Below are positions 12,121-22,832 of a DNA stretch of 64,000 nucleotides, in pieces. Location of the stretch: contig OW121740.1 of NCBI GenBank assembly GCA_933228675.1, positions 50,415,174 to 50,479,173 on the forward strand, in the 5' to 3' direction. Below the pieces are notes generated by a model. The model made no database searches. It worked only from the letters and a program-made list of their open reading frames with translations, and was not told where the DNA came from. Source of the stretch: Stomorhina lunata. Its lineage: Eukaryota; Arthropoda; Insecta; Diptera; Rhiniidae. Made by a program: the position numbers and the translations under genes. Position 1 is the stretch's first letter; each line of letters begins with the position of its first letter.

Positions 12121-15120
12121 GTTCTAGTTCAGTTCTAGTTCAGTTCTAGTTCAGTTCTAGTTCAGTTCTAGTTCAGTTCTAGTTCAGTTCTAGTTCAGTT
12201 CAAGTTCAGTTCTAGTTCAGTTCTAGTTCAGTTCTAGTTCAGGTTCTAGTTCAGGTGCTAGTTCAGGTTCTAGTTCAGGTTCTAGTTCAGGTTATAGTTC
12301 AGGTTCTAGTTCAGGTTCTAGTTCAGGTTCTAGTTCAGGTTCTAGTTCAGGTTCCAGTTCAGGTTCTAGTTCAAGTTCTAGTTCAGGTTCTAGTTCAGGT
12401 TCTAGTTAAGGTTCTAGTTTAGGTTCTAGTTCAGGTTCTAGTTCAGGTTCTAGTTCAGGTTCTAGTTCAGGTTCTAGTTTAGGTTCTAGTTCAGGTTCTA
12501 GTTCAGGTTCTAGTTCAGGTTCTAGTTCCGGTTCTAGTTCAGATTCTAGTTCAGGTTCTAGATCAGGTTCTAGTTCAGGTTCTAGTTCAGGTTCTAGTTT
12601 AGGTTCTAGTTCCGGTTTTAGTTCAGATTCTAGTTCAGGTTCTAGTTCAGGTTCTAGTTCCGGTTCCAGTTCAGATTCTAGTTCAGGTTCTAGATCAGGT
12701 TCTAGTTCAGGTTCTAGTTCAGGTTATAGTTCAGATTCTAGTTCAGATTCTAGTTCAGGTTCTAGTTCAGGTTCTAGTTCCGGTTCTGGTTCAGATTCTA
12801 GTTCAGGTTCTAGATCAGGTTCTAGTTCAGGTTCTAGTTCAGGTTCTAGTTCAGGTTCTAGTTCCGGTTCTAGTTCAGATTCTAGTTCAGGTTCTAGTTC
12901 AGGTTCAAGTTCAGGTTCTAGTTCAGGTTCTAGTTTAGGTTCTAGTTCAGGTTCTAGTTCAGGTTCTAGTTCAGGTTCTAGTTCAGGTTCTAGTTCAGGT
13001 TCTAGTTCAGGTTTTAGTTCAGGTTCTAGTTCAGGTTCTAGTTAAGGTTCTAGTTCAGTTTCTAGTTCAGATTCTAGTTCAGGTTCTAGTTCAGGTTCTA
13101 GTTCAGGTTCTAGTTCAGGTTCTAGTTCAGGTTCTAGTTCAGGGTCTAGTTCAGGTTCTAGTTCAGGTTCTAGTTCAGGTTCTAGTTCAGGTTATAGTTC
13201 AGGTTCTAGTTCAGGTTCTAGTTAAGGTTCTAGTTCAGTTTCTAGTTCAGATTCTAGTTCAGGTTCTAGTTCAGGTTCTAGTTCAGGTTCTAGTTCAGGT
13301 TCTAGCTCAGGTTTTAGTTCAGGTTCTAGTTCAGGTTCTAGTTCAGGTTCTAGTTCAGGTTCGACTTCAGGTTCTAGTTCAGGTTCGACTTCAGGTTCTA
13401 GTTCAGGTTCTAGCTCAGGTTATAGTTCAAGTTCGAGTTCACGTTCTAGTTCAGGTTCTAGTTCAGGATCTAGTTCAGGTTCTAGTTCAGGTTCCAGTTC
13501 AGGTTCCAGTTCAGGTTCTAGTTCAGGTTCATGTTCAGGTTCTAGTTCAGGTTCTAGATCAGGTTCTAGTTCAAGTTCTAGTTCAGGTTCTAGTTCAGCT
13601 TCTAGTTCAGGTTCTAGTTCAGGTTCTAGTTTAGGTTGCAGTTTAGATTCAAGTTTTGTTTCTAGTTCCTAGTTCAGGTTCTAGTTCAGGTTCTAGTTCA
13701 GGGTATAGTTCAGGGTCTAGTTCAGGTTCTAGTTCAGGTTCTAGTTCAGGTTCTAGTTCAGGTTCTAGTTCAGGTTCTAGTTCAGGTTCTAGTTCAGGTT
13801 CTAGTTCAGGTTATAGTTCAGGTTCTAGTTCAGGTTCTAGTTTAGGTTCTAGTTCAGGTTCTAGTTCAGGTTCTAGTTAAGGATCTAGTTCAGATATAGG
13901 TTCAGGATCTAGTGCAGGTTCTAGTTCAGGTTCCAGTTCAGGTTCTAGTTAAGGTTCTGGTTTAGGTTCTAGTTCAGGTTCTAGTTCATGTTCTAGTTCA
14001 GGTTCTAGTTCAGGTTCTAGTTCAGGTTCTAGTTCAGGTTCTGGTTTAGGTTCTAGTTCAGGTTCTAGTTCAGGTTCTAGTTAAGGATCTAGTTCAGATA
14101 CTGGTTCAGGATCTAGTGCAGGTTCTAGTTCAGGTTCCAGTTCAGGTTCTAGTTAAGGTTCTGGTTTAGGTTCTAGTTCTGGTTCTAGTTCATGTTCTAG
14201 TTCAGGTTCTAGTTCAGGTTCTAGTTCAGGTTCTAGTTCAGGTTCTAGTTCAGGTTCTAGTTCAGGTCCTAGTTCAGGTTCTACTTCAGGTTCTAGTTCA
14301 GGTTCTAGTTAAGGTTCTGGTTTAGGTTCTAGTTCAGGTTCTAGTTCATGTTCTTCTGTTAATTCTGGTTCTAGTTCAGGTTCTAGTTCAGGTTAAAGTT
14401 CAGCTTTTCCTTCAGGTTCTATGTAGTTCAGGTTCCAGTTCAGCCTTTCCTTCGGGTTTTAGTTCAGTTTATTCTAGTCTAGGTTCTAGGTCAGGTTCCA
14501 GTTTAGGTTTCTAGTTCAGATTGTGGGTTTGTTTCTAGTTCAGTTCTAGTTCAGTTCTTGTTCAGGTTCTAGTTCAGGTTCTAGCTCAGGTTTTAATTCA
14601 GGTTCTACTTCAGGTTCTAGTTCTGGTTCTAGTTCAGGTTCTAGTTTAGGTTCTAGTTCAGGTTCTAGTTCAGGTTCTAGTTCAAATTCTAGTTCAGATA
14701 CTGGTTCAGGTTCTATTTCAGGTCCTAGGTCAGGTTCTAGTTTAGGTTGTAGTTCAGGTTCTTGTGTTAATTCTGGTTCTAGTTCAGGTTCTAGTTCAGG
14801 TTCTAGTTAAGGTTCTAGTTCAGATTCTAGTTCAGGTTCTAGTTAAGGTTCTGGTTTAGGTTCTAGTTCAGGTTCTAGTTCATGTTCTTGTGTTAATTCT
14901 GGTTCTAGTTCAGGTTCTAGTTCAGGTTAAATTTCAGCTTTTCCTTCAGGTTCTATGTAGTTCAGGTTCCGGTTCAGCCTTTCCTTCGGGTTTTAGTTCA
15001 GTTTATTCTAGTGTTCTAGGTCAATTTCCAGTTTATGTTCTAGCTCAGATTCCAGTTCAGGTTGTAATTAAGATTCTTTGTTATATTTTAGTTGAAGTTC
15101 CAGTCAAGGCTTTATTTTAG
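12121..15120. repeat. Second minisatellite arm, inverted orientation
   Basis: The same repeat family as 716-10,618, but on the opposite strand. It begins with about a dozen 11-bp units (AGTTCTAGTTC) to about 12,240 and then becomes 12-bp units (AGTTCAGGTTCT) with increasing divergence to the right. In 13,656-13,880 the frame stays open as a Ser-Ser-Gly-Ser repeat. This is produced by the 12-bp period and is not a gene. The right third has higher-order duplications, listed separately. Confidence 0.95.
13875..15015. repeat. Higher-order duplications inside the 12-bp array
   Basis: Two nested duplications rise above the 12-bp period. A block of about 95 bp containing aaggatctagttcagata and ggatctagtgcaggttc occurs near 13,878 and again near 14,081, about 203 bp apart. 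A larger block containing ttaattctggttctag and cttttccttcaggttcta occurs near 14,311-14,480 and 14,850-15,015, about 540 bp apart. They indicate unequal exchange or segmental copying in the older part of the array. Confidence 0.8.
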
Positions 15121-16237
15121 TTCCATTGTAATCTCTCAGTGGCTTTACTCTAGCTGCTGACCTCAGTTGTGCCTAGGCCTAAATTCATGTGATGTTTCTC
15201 CTATCTTCACAGTGAATTCGTTCACCTGTGTCAACATTAAATGCAAAAAAATCTTCCAACAAATGCCTCACTTCGCCTTTTTGCTTAAAAAAAATTCACA
15301 AATATGTTAACTACGCCTTGGCATACAAGAAAAACTTTAAACTTGAGTACGCCTAAAGATCTCGAGTGTGTTGCACAAGTACTTGCAACATAATGTGTTA
15401 GTTAAAATGCCTCGTTGTTGCTGTTGCATTTGGAAGTTAAATGTAAACGCGCATTTGTCTACAAGTTTATGACTCTCACACTTGTAAAGCATTTGTTTTT
15501 CTTATTATCGTTGTAGCTGTTGCTGTTGTTTTCGTTTTGTTTTTTGTTTTTTGCAAAGCTTTTTTGTTGCCTGTTTTGTTGGCTGTTTTGTTTATGTTGC
15601 AAGTACATACAATACTTACTACTTTGTTTGATTTTGTTGTTAACACATGCAGCATTAAGCAGCAAAGCAAAGTTATTTGACTACATTTGCCATAACTTTA
15701 CTACGACTAAGTAGATTTTTTGTTGTTGGTTACTCACTCACTCTTAACTTGCAAAAACTGTAAAATGGGGAAAAAAATTTAGAAAAAAAATTAAACATTC
15801 AACAAGAGCATCGTTACATGGTAAAAATAAAAATACTAATAAAAAAAGATATAGAAGAAGACAAAAAAAAAACAACGTTAACAAAAACTAAATAAACTGT
15901 GGTAAATCTGTGCCGCTGCACTCCAACTCGGCTCGTTTTTAGTGTGCGGCAAACAAAGTTGTGTGCCATGATACTCGTTGCAAAGTTTTGTTTGCCACTT
16001 AACTGTGCACCATCACCCATGTAAATCTATCTGTATGCTTAGGTATGTTTCATGTTGTGGCCCAGGGATGGGAAGAGGTCGTTATTCGTTATATTAATAT
16101 GATTTAAGGGTTTGTATTACCGGTCGGATTAGATCTATATGGTTCAGTTCATAGTAGTAGATATCCAATTCTTAATTGTATATTTCTAAATATATAATCC
16201 AGTTCTTGATCGCAGGTTTCTATATAATATAGATTAA
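15121..16237. other. A+T-rich sequence, no gene seen
   Basis: Mixed-complexity DNA after the minisatellite, with T/G-rich runs around 15,510-15,600 and A-rich runs around 15,770-15,880. Short frames exist on both strands but look like low-complexity sequence without protein character. No inverted-repeat element was found. Confidence 0.55.
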
Positions 16238-16267
16238 TCTTATATTCTTAAACGAGCAATAATTGTA

Positions 16268-16305
16268 TGTATATATATATCTATATATATATATATATAT
16301 ATATA
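16268..16305. repeat. TA microsatellite inside Helitron copy 1
   Basis: An almost pure TA run with one C interruption. It lies just inside the 5' end of the Helitron-like element, and a longer run lies at the same place in the inverted copy (63,061-63,153). It is therefore an inherited part of the element that has changed length. Confidence 0.9.
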
Positions 16306-16581
16306 GAATGGCTATCTTACAAACGGCTCTAACGATTTTGATAAAATTTGGACAGTGGGTACCTTTTTTGATGTATAGGTCGAAGAAGAAGGGACTTCTG
16401 GAACCTCTAAGAGGTTAAAAACGGGTAAATAGGGGAAAAAATCGAAAACGTTATATCTTCTAAAGTAATAGGTATAGAAACAAAATTAAAATTACGTTTT
16501 AAACAGCTATGAAAATAAGCGGACAGATGTTTGGTACTTTTTCGAAACTATGTCCGATATGGGGTAAAAAAGGGTGAAAAT

Positions 16582-17684
16582 CAGGGGTGTCATAGAAACC
16601 AAGTCAGTTTTTAAATGTCTCGGTTTTGAAAACCAATACTGGTTATATTTGGTGTCATGAAACCAAGTCGATTTTGTTATTATTGGTTTTAAATCAAACA
16701 AAATGTTCGAATCAATTGTTTATTATTTCATTTGAAATTTTTTTGAAACATCAAAAATCAAATAAAAAAAATAAAATAAAAATTATTTAAGAAAATTATT
16801 TGAAGAAAAACTTTCAGTTTTTTTGCGATGTTTGTGGTATAGGTATAAAGAAAATGCTGCTATTTGGACAAATGAAGCTTGTATACCCCAACATGATAAA
16901 TTGACCGAATTGAGGACTGGAAAAAATGTAATCTACCTACGCCAAGAAACAAACCACAGCCAATCAAAGGACGATTGTCACTTACATGCGATATTCATTA
17001 AATTGCAAACAAATATTTTGATATGCATTTGCTTCGCCAGTAATTCCACACAAAGAATATTCTAGCCTTACAATTTTCCCCATTTTTTATATTATGTTAT
17101 GTTTGTCGATACGGTTCATTGATTCCAAAGACAAAAAGTACCAACACTTGTTTTTATCTTATTACATGATAAAAAATGCTATGTAAACTTTTCACCCATC
17201 TCTGTTTATTTGCAAATTAAAGCAAAAAAGTACTAAAAATATTTTTTTCTCTTTTTCTCCCTTTATTTCGAAAAGTACTTACCACTTGTACTGTTATTTT
17301 TGTAACTGATCCAAACTCGATTTCAATTTTGGTTCTATTATTTTTAGTTTGGGAATTATAGCGTTATTGAATTTTCCCTTTTTTGTCCCCCATAGGGCCA
17401 AATTTTCAAAAATCTGTTCTTAGTGGATCTTTAAATCGAAAAAGGCACCAGTTGGCCAGTAACGACTTTGTTTTAAATTGATAGACCAATTTTGCAATGA
17501 AATCTGTTAACTGTAAGTTGCTTGGTTTATTTCCAATACTAAACCAATAATAATATTTTCTGTGACACATAAAACCAATAGAAAATGTAGCTCGAACATT
17601 AATATTGGAATTCATGACACCAATTTAATTTTTTTGTCGTTTTCAAAACCAATACCAATGAAATTGGTTTCTATGACACCCCTG
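16582..17684. mobile_element. 1.1-kb DNA transposon derivative with CAGGGGTGTCATAGAAACC ends
   Basis: The ends are perfect inverted repeats for about 21 bp, starting CAGGGGTGTCATAGAAACC at 16,582 and mirrored at 17,684. Looser inverted similarity continues inward (gaaaaccaatac near both ends, and repeated TTGGT motifs). There is no transposase frame. The inverted Helitron copy at 61,544-63,189 lacks this block at the same position, which shows it is an insertion. The flanks share only AAT, so the duplication length, and therefore the superfamily, is uncertain. CAG-type ends are common in hAT, but no 8-bp duplication is visible. Confidence 0.75.
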
Positions 17685-18059
17685 AATAGTTTTTTTTGGT
17701 ACTTTTGTAACCCACTCTTATATTTTAAACCAAAGAATATAGAAAGGAACTTTGTACTGCAGTCAATAGATGTGAAAGAAATATTGAACACGTACTTGGT
17801 ACTTCTTTGATTTTGGGGCCAAAATGGATAAAAAAAGGGATAAAATGATAACTTAACATCTCAAAAGTAATATGAATAGGAATTATGTTAACTGCGTTTT
17901 AATAAAATGTACCGAATTCAATTGGTACCAAAGAAGTACCAAATAAGCATATGGAACTTTTTGAAAGTAGTGGATAAAAAGGGGAAAAATGAGTAATGTT
18001 ATAACTTTTAAACAAATGAGTGTTTGTATGTGTGTTCTTTATAGAATAATAAACTGTGA

Positions 18060-18900
18060 ATTTGATCATATGCTCTTTAGCGAAGACGTTGCGGATAAGC
18101 CGGCGGAGGTTTTTAAGTTGGTAAGACTAATTTTCGTAAGGTGGCGCCACTGAAAATTACTAAAAATTAATTAAATCGTAAACTGTATATTTGATCATGC
18201 TATGATCTTTAGCAAAGTTGTAGCGCATGAGCCGGCAAAGGTTTTTTAGTTGGTGTGAATAATTTCCGACAGGTGGCGCTACTGAAAATTACTCAAAGTC
18301 AATTTTATCGTAAGCTGTACATTTAATCATGCTATAATGTTTAGCAAAGTTGATGCAGATGAGCCGACGAAGGTTTCTTAATTGGTATGAACAAATTTCG
18401 ACAGGAGGCGCCACTGAAATTTACTCAAAGTCAATTTAATCGTAAGCTGTACATTTAATCACGAAGGTTTCTTAATTGGTATGAACAAATTTCGACAGGT
18501 GGCGCCACTGAAATTTACTCAAAGTCAATTTAATCTTTAGCAAAACTGTTGCGGCTAAGTCGACGAAGGTTTATTAGTAGGAATGACCAAAGTCCAACAG
18601 GTGGCGCCACTGAAAATTACTCAAAATGAATTAAATCGTAAACTGTGCATTTGATCATGTTATAATCATTAGAAAAGTTGTTACGCATAAGCAGACGGAG
18701 GTTTCTTAGTTGGTATGAACAACTTCAGGTGGCGCCACTGAAAATTACTCAAAATGAAATAAATCGTAAACTGTGCATTTGATCAGGCTATAATATTTAG
18801 CAAAGTTGTTGCGCATGAGTCGACGAAGGTTTCTGTTGGTATGACCAATTTCCAAAGTTTATCAAAATGAGTTAATCTGTAAACTATGCAAACTATGTGT
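18060..18900 (+). repeat. 132-bp tandem repeats inside Helitron copy 1
   Basis: Six to seven monomers, each with the palindromic core GTGGCGCCAC followed by tgaaaattact, and gatcatgctat near the start of the unit. The cores lie at 18,141, 18,273, 18,405, 18,499, 18,601 and 18,729. The spacing is therefore 132 bp with deletion derivatives of 94, 102 and 128 bp. The inverted Helitron copy carries the same monomer with 132-133-bp spacing. Central tandem repeats are known in dipteran DINE-type Helitrons; assignment of this family to them is inference. Confidence 0.85.
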
Positions 18901-19119
18901 TGATCGGAAAAAATAAATAAAATTATTCGAAATTAACTGAATAGTTGCACAAAATTCTTATCATAAAGCTCCGAGCAAGGCTCGGTCAACCAGGTACTAT
19001 TTATAAATCACTTGTCTATATATTTTATAAATTAATTTTATAAAATAAATTTATAGATTTTACAAAAATTTAGAAACTCAGTGGCTATTACAGAATGTTC
19101 ATTCCAAAAGCCGAACATA

Positions 19120-20391
19120 CAGGGTGGCTGATGAATATTTCTACATTAAGAAACTCAAATGACTTTTTTTTTCAGTGTATGGAATACATTTTTCTTTTAT
19201 TCATGTTTAAGTTCATTCAATTTTATTAAATTTAGTTTAATTTGTTTTAAAAATACCCCTGCGCGTTGATGCATGTGCGGCATCTTAGCAAAAAGTTGTT
19301 TATTACTGCTTGGAGAATTGAGACAGGAATAGCCGCAATTGTTGCTCGAATGGATTGCTTTAGTTCATTCAAATTTGTTGGTTTTGCTTTGTAAACTTCC
19401 TGTTTGCAATAACCCCACAAGAAAAAGTCAGGTGCCGAAAAGTCAGGCGACCTGGGTGGTCAACGGAATGTGAAGTTTCTGGATATTAGCTTATTGGGAA
19501 ATTTTCGTCGCAATTCTTTCATAACAGGTTGGGCTATGTGAGGAGGTGCACCATCTTGCTGAAACCACACAGACTTAAAAGGAATTCTGTTTCGGTGTAA
19601 TTCTGGATAGAAAAACTTTCTCAACATGCTCAAGTAACGGTCTCCAGTAACCGTAACGGGGTGACCGTTTTCTTCAAAGAAGTAGGGCCCGATAATGCAG
19701 CGTGATGAAACTGCACACCACATTGTGACACGAAGTGGATGCAATTCCGTCTCATGGAGTGTCTGTGGGTTGGAATCACTCCGTATTCGACAATTTTGTT
19801 TATTTATATTGTCGTTTAAATCGAAATGGGCCTCGTCAGACATGAAAAGACAGTTCAACATCTTTCCATCCTCTTCCACCATTTGTAGCATTTTCTGGCA
19901 AAATTCCAAGCGAATCGGCAAGTCTGCAGCGTTCAGTTTGTTGACCATTTGAATTTTATACGGATATAAGTCCAAATCTTTGTGCATAACAGACTGCAAT
20001 AACTGTCTGCTTATACCCATTTGAGCAGATAAGCTTCTTATCGAAACTCTTGGATTTTGTTGTATCGCAGCAGCTACAGCAGCGATTGTTTCCTCTGTTC
20101 TAACTGAAGGGTTTCGATTGTAAGGTTTCTGTTGAATGTCCCATGCTCGGCATGGGACATTCAACATGGTCCATCTGCTCGGAGGATTGCCGCCAAATGT
20201 GCGCCTAAACTCTTTTTGGACCGAAACTAAGGATAACGGCGGACAATCCAGATTCCGGCTTCGGTGTCCCAGTTATCCATTTTTGTCAAATCTAAGAATC
20301 AATCTGCAAATTAAAAAAAAATGTGCCACATTCATTAAATAGATAAAAGTTATTTAATTTTTTTTTGGTAGCGACTTCATCAGCCACCCTA
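19120..20391 (-). mobile_element. DD41D Tc1/mariner-type transposon (subfamily with AGGGTGGCTGATGAA ends)
   Basis: The terminal inverted repeats are AGGGTGGCTGATGAA near 19,121 and TTCATCAGCCACCCT ending near 20,390. TA lies close to each end, as expected for this superfamily, although the exact boundaries differ by one or two bases between the ends. The 1.27-kb body carries one minus-strand transposase pseudogene. The terminal sequences differ from the DD41D pair at 52.8 and 57.7 kb, so this is a separate subfamily. Confidence 0.88.
19247..20280 (-). pseudogene. Broken DD41D transposase
   Basis: The frame begins at the ATG complementary to 20,278-20,280, shifts once near 20,228, then runs open to 19,460 and onward after one stop to 19,247. 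The N-terminal part (WIVRRYP, EFRRTFGGNPPSR) looks like the paired helix-turn-helix of mariner-type proteins. The catalytic motifs follow: SDEAHF for the first Asp, QQDGAPPH for the second and APDFFLWG for the third. There are 41 residues between the second and third Asp, counting the stop as one residue. The stop at 19,460-19,462 is TGA where relatives have Trp in NWPPRSPD, so a single base change separates the two halves. The frameshift and the stop make it non-functional. In intact relatives this enzyme cuts and rejoins element ends at TA sites. Confidence 0.88.
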
Positions 20392-20404
20392 GAATAGAAT
20401 TTCA

Positions 20405-21510
20405 AGCACCTCGATCTTTAGCACTTCTTCTTCAATTTCTGACATCATATTTTGAGATGTCCTTCTATACCTGGCCTTTCCACAGGATCACTCGGTTCAT
20501 ATTCCATCCATTCTCTCAAGAATAATACGCTTAACTATGTCAATGCCAAAATATAGCTCATGGTTTATACGGCACCGGTGTTCTTCAAAGACTTTCCCAA
20601 AGACTTTCCGAATATTTTTTCTCTTGAACACTCCAAAAACTGCCTTATCTGCTTTCAAAAGTATCCATCATTCTGAACTGTACAGAAGATAACTACCTCC
20701 CATATTAACCCTGACTTAGAATCCCACACAGATTGTTTACCGCATCTTCAACTAGGTTGCTCAGGTTAACAGGATGTACCACGAGGAGGTTAGAGTAGGA
20801 ATTGGATAAAGTTCTTACCTGGTAGCTGCAAACGTCAGGCAACAGCTGCACCCTATTACATCCCAACGAATCAGCGAATAGATGGTATATATAGATTTGT
20901 TTTTTAATAGGTTTTCTTCTGAATTTGGCGTAATGTGAATATCTGGTCGGTGTTACAGTTACCAGATCTAAAGCCACACTGAAAGGGCCCAATTATCTAG
21001 CTTACTTTCCTCTGTAGTTGACACATAGTGTTTTGTCTTCTTTCTTGTGTACGGGACATAGTATGCTGAGGTTCCAATCATTGAGTATGTGTTCCTCTAG
21101 CCAGATTGTACGAATAAGCTGAAGCATGCGACTTAACAGCATATCGCATTCGCCCCTAAAAAGTTCAGCTGATAAAACATCGCCTCCTGCTGCTTTGTTA
21201 TTTTTCAAATTTCTGTACCTTCATTTGAGATTGGATCTGTGCTGCCCTCCTTGTTACTGCTATCGGATATTAAAAGTTGGGAAAAACTTTATTTCCATAT
21301 CTTCAGCGCTCTATCTTTATCAGTCACCAGGTTACCTTCTTTATCATAAGTCACAGGTTACCTTCTTTATCTCTTCAAACTTCCAGTTTGAGTTTTTACT
21401 CTTTCGTAAAATTTACGGACTTCATTCTGACTCCTATACATCTCGATTCGAATACACTCATGTCTTTCCATTTATTTTTTATTTTTTGTGGAATAGACGT
21501 TTCACCCCCA
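20405..21510 (-). pseudogene. LINE reverse transcriptase and C-terminus remnant (LINE A)
   Basis: Translated pieces on the minus strand match, in order, the LINE at 44.5-47.1 kb: IEMYRSQNEVRKFYERVK (about 21,430), GNLVTDKDRALKIW (about 21,345), NNKAAGGDVLSAELF (about 21,200), LCPVHKKEDKTLCVNYRG (about 21,040), FQCGFRSGN and TDQIFTLRQ (about 20,950), then the C-terminal VFGVFKRKNIRKV and INHELYF (about 20,620-20,540). Motifs A to C of the polymerase are missing: about 20,690-20,850 is replaced by unrelated repeat sequence also present, inverted, near 55,930-56,070. There are many stops and shifts. The EN part of the same element probably lies at 23,470-24,480. Confidence 0.85.
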
Positions 21511-22032
21511 TTTACCTAGAGTTTATCGACCTTATGAGGCCTTCGACAGTATCAATAGGAGCTATCCATGGAGAATTTTAGAAAATCGTTACATGCCAAT
21601 GAAAATTCTGAACTTAATTCGGGCAATATAAGTGGATTTTAAAGGTCTGGTCCTACAAAAAGGTAAATTGTGAAATCATTTTGAAATTTCTACTAGAATA
21701 AGACAAGGATGTATCTTGTCGCCTATACTTTTTATCCTCGTCATCGACAACATAATGCTCACAGCTCTAAATGGTAGACATGGTATCCAACCCTTTAAAC
21801 AACTCGAGGACTTGAAATACGTATATCTTCTAAGCCAAAGCTCAGGTCACCTTTAAGAAAACACTAACACCATCACATTTGAATCTCGGGCAGCTAGACC
21901 GAAAATCAATTTTTCTAACACAAAGTTTATGCCTTTAGGTTACTGCTATTGAGCCTATTAGATGTGTAGGTATCCTTAATTATCTAGGAACTTTGGTATC
22001 TAGAAAAGGTGGTGCTGACGATGATATTCACG

Positions 22033-22832
22033 TATGTGATGAAAATCGATTTCGGCGGCGAAATTCGGTATAACCGTTTTGTTGTGTCGATTTCATTTTC
22101 CACTTTGTTCCATTTCGTTTTTGACATTTTTGACATGTGACGCATATCGATAATTTACATCAACGAAATTTACAAAGAAGACGCTAAAATGTAAGTATTT
22201 TAAGTTTAATTACGGATATCAAAATTCATATTTATTCATTGACTTTATAAGGGCAAACATAAAAATCCTGAACAGGAAGATGTACTTATTCAATTTATGG
22301 AAAGCCATCAAGACATAGCCAGAAGCTTTACCAAATGCAGTAAAATAGATGTTGAAAATTTATGGAGTGATTTGGCCACTCAATTGTAAAGTCTTGGACC
22401 ACCAATCCATGATGCCAATAATATAATTTTTGCAGATTCCACGAATCTGCAAAAATTATTAAATTTGTAAATGTGTATGTATATTCATTTATATTCAAAT
22501 ACTTACATTTCTTCTGGCAAATTTAGAGGATCTAATTTGTCCCTCAAGCACTTATATTTTCAATATTTTGAGTATTTTCCTCAAAGAAAAATAAAGAAAT
22601 TGCTGCAATTAAAGCCATTTGAATCTTATTTCAAAAAAATGTTTACTTTTCCTTGAAAACTTTTTCACTGTTGACTATTGAAGAGTTGCATTTTAAATAT
22701 AATCAGAGTTGTATTTATAAGAATTGTTGTGGAATGAAACAAAAGTGGAATATGAAATCGATCGAAATCTATCACACACTTGTGGATTTCAAAAAACGAT
22801 TTACATTTAAATCGACCGATTTTCATCACATA
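22033..22832 (+). mobile_element. 800-bp TIR element with a Myb/SANT-like remnant
   Basis: The ends TATGTGATGAAAATCG (22,033) and its complement (to 22,832) are inverted repeats. Removing the block restores the LINE B frame as DDIHVIESRINKA. The flanks share CG, or ACGT if the ends are trimmed, so the target duplication is 2 to 4 bp and ambiguous. Inside, near 22,265-22,390, is a plus-strand frame with LIQFMESHQDIARSF and ENLWSDLATQL, a stop, then SLGPPIHDA. This pattern resembles the Myb/SANT-like (zeste-type) DNA-binding domain that accompanies some transposases, especially Harbinger types. A similar end pair occurs at 48,760-48,980. Confidence 0.75.
22265..22430 (+). pseudogene. Myb/SANT-like DNA-binding domain fragment
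   Basis: About 50 codons are recognisable: a predicted helix with LIQFMESHQDIARSF, then VENLWSDLATQL followed by a stop codon where relatives continue with Asn, then SLGPPIHDA. The spacing of the aromatic residue, the W-x-x-L-A-x-x-L pattern and the following LGPP are typical of Myb/SANT-like proteins near zeste. A GTAAGT donor-like site follows an ATG at about 22,188, so an intron may precede the fragment, but I could not fit an in-frame acceptor. Family assignment is by pattern only. Confidence 0.5.

Larger units (their letters stand above)
16238..19000 (+). mobile_element. Helitron-like non-autonomous element, copy 1, interrupted
   Basis: The left end starts TCTTATATTC after an A. A near-identical left end occurs in an inverted copy at 63,189. 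The right end has a 6-bp hairpin (CCGAGC-aag-GCTCGG) about 10 bases before GGTACTAT. A 5' TC end preceded by A, a 3' hairpin just inside the end and no terminal inverted repeats are Helitron traits. The last four bases, CTAT, depart from the usual CTRR. Inside are a TA microsatellite (16,268-16,305), a conserved A+T-rich body and a 132-bp tandem array (18,060-18,900). There is no helicase gene, so it is non-autonomous. A 1.1-kb element at 16,582-17,684 interrupts it. Confidence 0.72.

Noticed and set aside
13656..13880. Plus-strand Ser-Ser-Gly-Ser repeat protein resembling a silk or linker
   Set aside because: It exists only because the repeat length is a multiple of three. The neighbouring units break the frame, and no start context or signal sequence is present.
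21126..21581. 151-codon plus-strand frame
   Set aside because: It lies antisense to a clear minus-strand LINE RT remnant and shows no domain of its own.
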